This document shows, piece after piece, positions 40,819 through 42,498 of a DNA stretch of 42,498 nt (the stretch's first letter is position 1; each line of letters begins with the position of its first letter). The position numbers and the translations under genes were made by a program. The notes below the pieces were generated by a model, which was not told where the DNA came from, did no database searches, and saw nothing but the letters and a program-made list of their open reading frames with translations. The DNA comes from CAYRLW01 sp964425215 (GTDB taxonomy: Bacteria; Spirochaetota; Spirochaetia; Treponematales; Breznakiellaceae), in NCBI GenBank assembly GCA_964425215.1, contig CAYRLW010000031.1, forward strand, positions 1-42,498. Reading direction: 5' to 3'.

Positions 40819-42204
40819 ATGGTACGATGGGGTATGGAAAAGCTATCTCAAACCGTAATTGACCGTTTTAGAAGAGCTATTCAGTATCAAACGTGCTGGA
40901 TCGACGATGGGGATTCCGATCCTGCGGGGGAAGCGGAAGCGGAAAAGCGACTGGGGGATTTTCAAAAGTATTTAGTTACCGCGTACCCCCACTTCCATCG
41001 GGTAGCCGAACGGTATCCCTTGAGTCCCTTTGGGGTAGCCTACCGATGGCCTGGAACGGAAGGGGCGACGCAAAAGCCCATCCTCCTTTTGTCCCACTAC
41101 GACGTGGTCCCTGTGGAACGGGAAAAATGGACCGTGGACCCCTTTTCTGCGGAGTTACGAGATGGATTCATCTACGGCCGGGGAACGTTGGATACCAAAA
41201 ACACCCTGATTAGTTGTATGGAGGGACTGGAAGCCCTGGTATCCGAGGGGTTTTCTCCCCGTGCGGATATCTGGTTGGCCTTTGGGGGGGACGAAGAGCG
41301 GTCCGGGCATAGGGGGGCTAAAAACACCGCGGCCTGGTTCAAGGAACGGGGCCTCCGTTTTTCCTGGGCTCTGGACGAAGGAAGCATCGTTACCCGGGGG
41401 ATTCTGAAGGGTATTGATAAGCCCTTAGCCCTGATTGGGGTGGAAGAAAAGGGATTTTTAGATATTCAGCTATCGGTATCCCAAGCTCCGGGGCACGCGT
41501 CCCGGCCGCCAGAGGAACAGGCCGTGGCTATCCTAGCCCAGGCCCTGGTTCGGCTGGGGAAAAAGCCCTTCCCCTACCATTTGACCGTCCCGGTGGAATC
41601 CTTTTTTAAATCCCTGGCGGATTTTTACCGCCCCCCGGTATCCTGGATTATGAAGGGGGCTCGAGGCCTGGGCCCTCTCTTTTTCACCCTGGCGGCTACG
41701 AGCGCCGAAACGAAGGCCCTCCTGCGGACCACGGTAGCCATGACCCAGCTACGGGGAAGCGCCGCGGACAACATCCTTCCCTCCGAGGCCCAGGCAATTT
41801 TAAACCTGCGGCTCCTGTCTCCTTGGACCGTGGACAGCGCGGTGGCCTACGTAAAGAAGGTAATCCACGATCCCCGGGTTTCCGTTGCCGTTAGTCCCCT
41901 GAGGACTGCAAACGACCCCGTAGGATCCAGGGCCGACGTGGCCGGCGGAAAGGGCCCCGGTTGGCAGGAAATCACCTCCGCTATTTCCACCGTTTTTTCC
42001 GACGCGACGGCACTTCCCTTCCTGGTAACCGCGACCACCGATTCGCGGCACTACGCGGAGCTCTGCGACGCGGTCTACCGTTTTGGGCCCCTGGTTTTAG
42101 ACTCCCAGGAACTGGCCCGGATCCACGGACACGACGAACGGATATCCCTGGAAAACCTGGAGGCTGGAATCCGCTGGTACACCGAGCTATTGCGGACCCT
42201 GTAG
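40819..42204 (+). CDS. M20-family metallopeptidase (PM20D1-like)
   Basis: This 461-residue zinc peptidase is of the M20A group. The metal and catalytic motifs are LLLSHYDVVPVE (His and Asp), GRGTLDTKN (Asp), GGDEERSGHRGA (the Glu pair) and TTDSRHYAEL (the last His). The central dimerisation domain, with QAPGHASRPPEE, is present. It resembles PM20D1-type carboxypeptidases/aminoacylases. There is no signal peptide, so it is cytosolic. The start could be 40819 or the in-frame ATG at 40834; neither has a strong ribosome-binding site. It precedes a YfcC-type transporter by 32 nt, suggesting cleavage and transport of peptides or acylated amino acids. Confidence 0.9.
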   Translation: MVRWGMEKLSQTVIDRFRRAIQYQTCWIDDGDSDPAGEAEAEKRLGDFQKYLVTAYPHFHRVAERYPLSPFGVAYRWPGTEGATQKPILLLSHYDVVPVEREKWTVDPFSAELRDGFIYGRGTLDTKNTLISCMEGLEALVSEGFSPRADIWLAFGGDEERSGHRGAKNTAAWFKERGLRFSWALDEGSIVTRGILKGIDKPLALIGVEEKGFLDIQLSVSQAPGHASRPPEEQAVAILAQALVRLGKKPFPYHLTVPVESFFKSLADFYRPPVSWIMKGARGLGPLFFTLAATSAETKALLRTTVAMTQLRGSAADNILPSEAQAILNLRLLSPWTVDSAVAYVKKVIHDPRVSVAVSPLRTANDPVGSRADVAGGKGPGWQEITSAISTVFSDATALPFLVTATTDSRHYAELCDAVYRFGPLVLDSQELARIHGHDERISLENLEAGIRWYTELLRTL

Positions 42205-42236
42205 CGTAAAAACGCGGGAAAAATAAAGGAAGGGGT

Positions 42237-42498
42237 ATGAAGGAACCTACAAGCATCAAAAAAACGGTCATCCGGGATAACGGGAACAGGGACCGCAGGG
42301 AGAAGGCCAGCGCAATCAAAATCGGTCTTAAGGCCTTTGTCGTATCGGCGCTGATTATTCTTTTATTGATGATATTTTCCGGCGTCCTTACGATGCTCCT
42401 GCCGTCGGGACAGTACGACCGGATCGTCCAGGGCGGCCGGACGCTGGTGGTGGACGGCAGTTACCAGGGGGTTCCCAAACCGGATTACCCCTTTTGGC
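42237..42498 (+). CDS. YfcC-family transporter, N-terminal fragment
   Basis: The first 87 residues are visible before the window ends. A charged, basic N-terminus (residues 1-28) is followed by a TM helix (about 30-52, FVVSALIILLLMIFSGV) and then LLPSGQYDR and a periplasmic stretch with VDGSYQGVPKPDYPF. This start is typical of the YfcC/C4-dicarboxylate-anaerobic-carrier superfamily, which includes basic amino acid and peptide-linked transporters. AAGGAAGGGG precedes the ATG at 42237. It probably forms an operon with the M20 peptidase gene. Confidence 0.75.
   Translation, partial: MKEPTSIKKTVIRDNGNRDRREKASAIKIGLKAFVVSALIILLLMIFSGVLTMLLPSGQYDRIVQGGRTLVVDGSYQGVPKPDYPFW

Overview
The window looks like the chromosome of a spirochaete of the Treponema type, probably a free-living or termite-gut relative. 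No 16S rRNA gene is present, so this rests on gene content: a treponemal-style mglBAC sugar importer, a LytS/YesN two-component pair with its own sugar-binding sensors, ComFB, a eukaryote-type NADP isocitrate dehydrogenase, and several hypothetical proteins that I believe are confined to spirochaetes. Genes are tightly packed and many are joined by 1-4 nt start/stop overlaps.

Layout. 1-1084: the tail of an unknown gene, a ComFB-domain protein and tRNA-Pro(TGG). 1068-1529: two 231-bp tandem units built from the 3' end of that tRNA. 1582-3674: a sodium:neurotransmitter-type symporter and a TtcA-like tRNA thiolase. 3671-7616 (minus): the three-gene operon aguA-aguB-speA, which takes arginine to putrescine through agmatine and N-carbamoylputrescine. 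7708-12704: an unknown spirochaetal protein, isocitrate dehydrogenase, a mutarotase-like protein and an RluA-type pseudouridine synthase. 12831-18652 (minus): a lipoprotein NagZ-like glycosidase at the end of a coupled four-gene cluster (membrane/helical protein, membrane protein with a Cys-His repeat tail, radical SAM/SPASM enzyme, membrane protein). 19057-24665: RqcH/NFACT, a SpoIIE-type phosphatase, a Cof-type HAD phosphatase, a small membrane protein and an HD phosphohydrolase. 25034-31216 (minus): gltBD glutamate synthase. 31717-40669: sugar sensor, histidine kinase, response regulator, second sugar-binding lipoprotein, then mglBAC. 40819-42498: an M20 peptidase and the start of a YfcC-type transporter.

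The most notable system is at 14162-18652. A membrane protein ends in nine cysteines spaced exactly four residues apart (mostly His-Ser-Ala-Cys units). It is translationally coupled to a radical SAM/SPASM enzyme whose N-terminus looks like a PqqD-type peptide-recognition domain, with a membrane protein of unknown function on each side. This has the logic of a RiPP-like peptide modification system in which the substrate is the cytosolic tail of a membrane protein.

The second notable item is a family of miniature mobile elements: four copies of about 153 bp, each with a hairpin at both ends and a conserved internal inverted repeat. There are also two solitary 39-bp hairpins. All four full copies and one solitary hairpin are flanked by exact 4-bp direct repeats (CATA, CCGT, CTAC, AAAC, ACTT), which look like target-site duplications. 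One insertion duplicated the gltD stop codon. No transposase is encoded here.

All family assignments come from reading motifs by eye. No database search was run.
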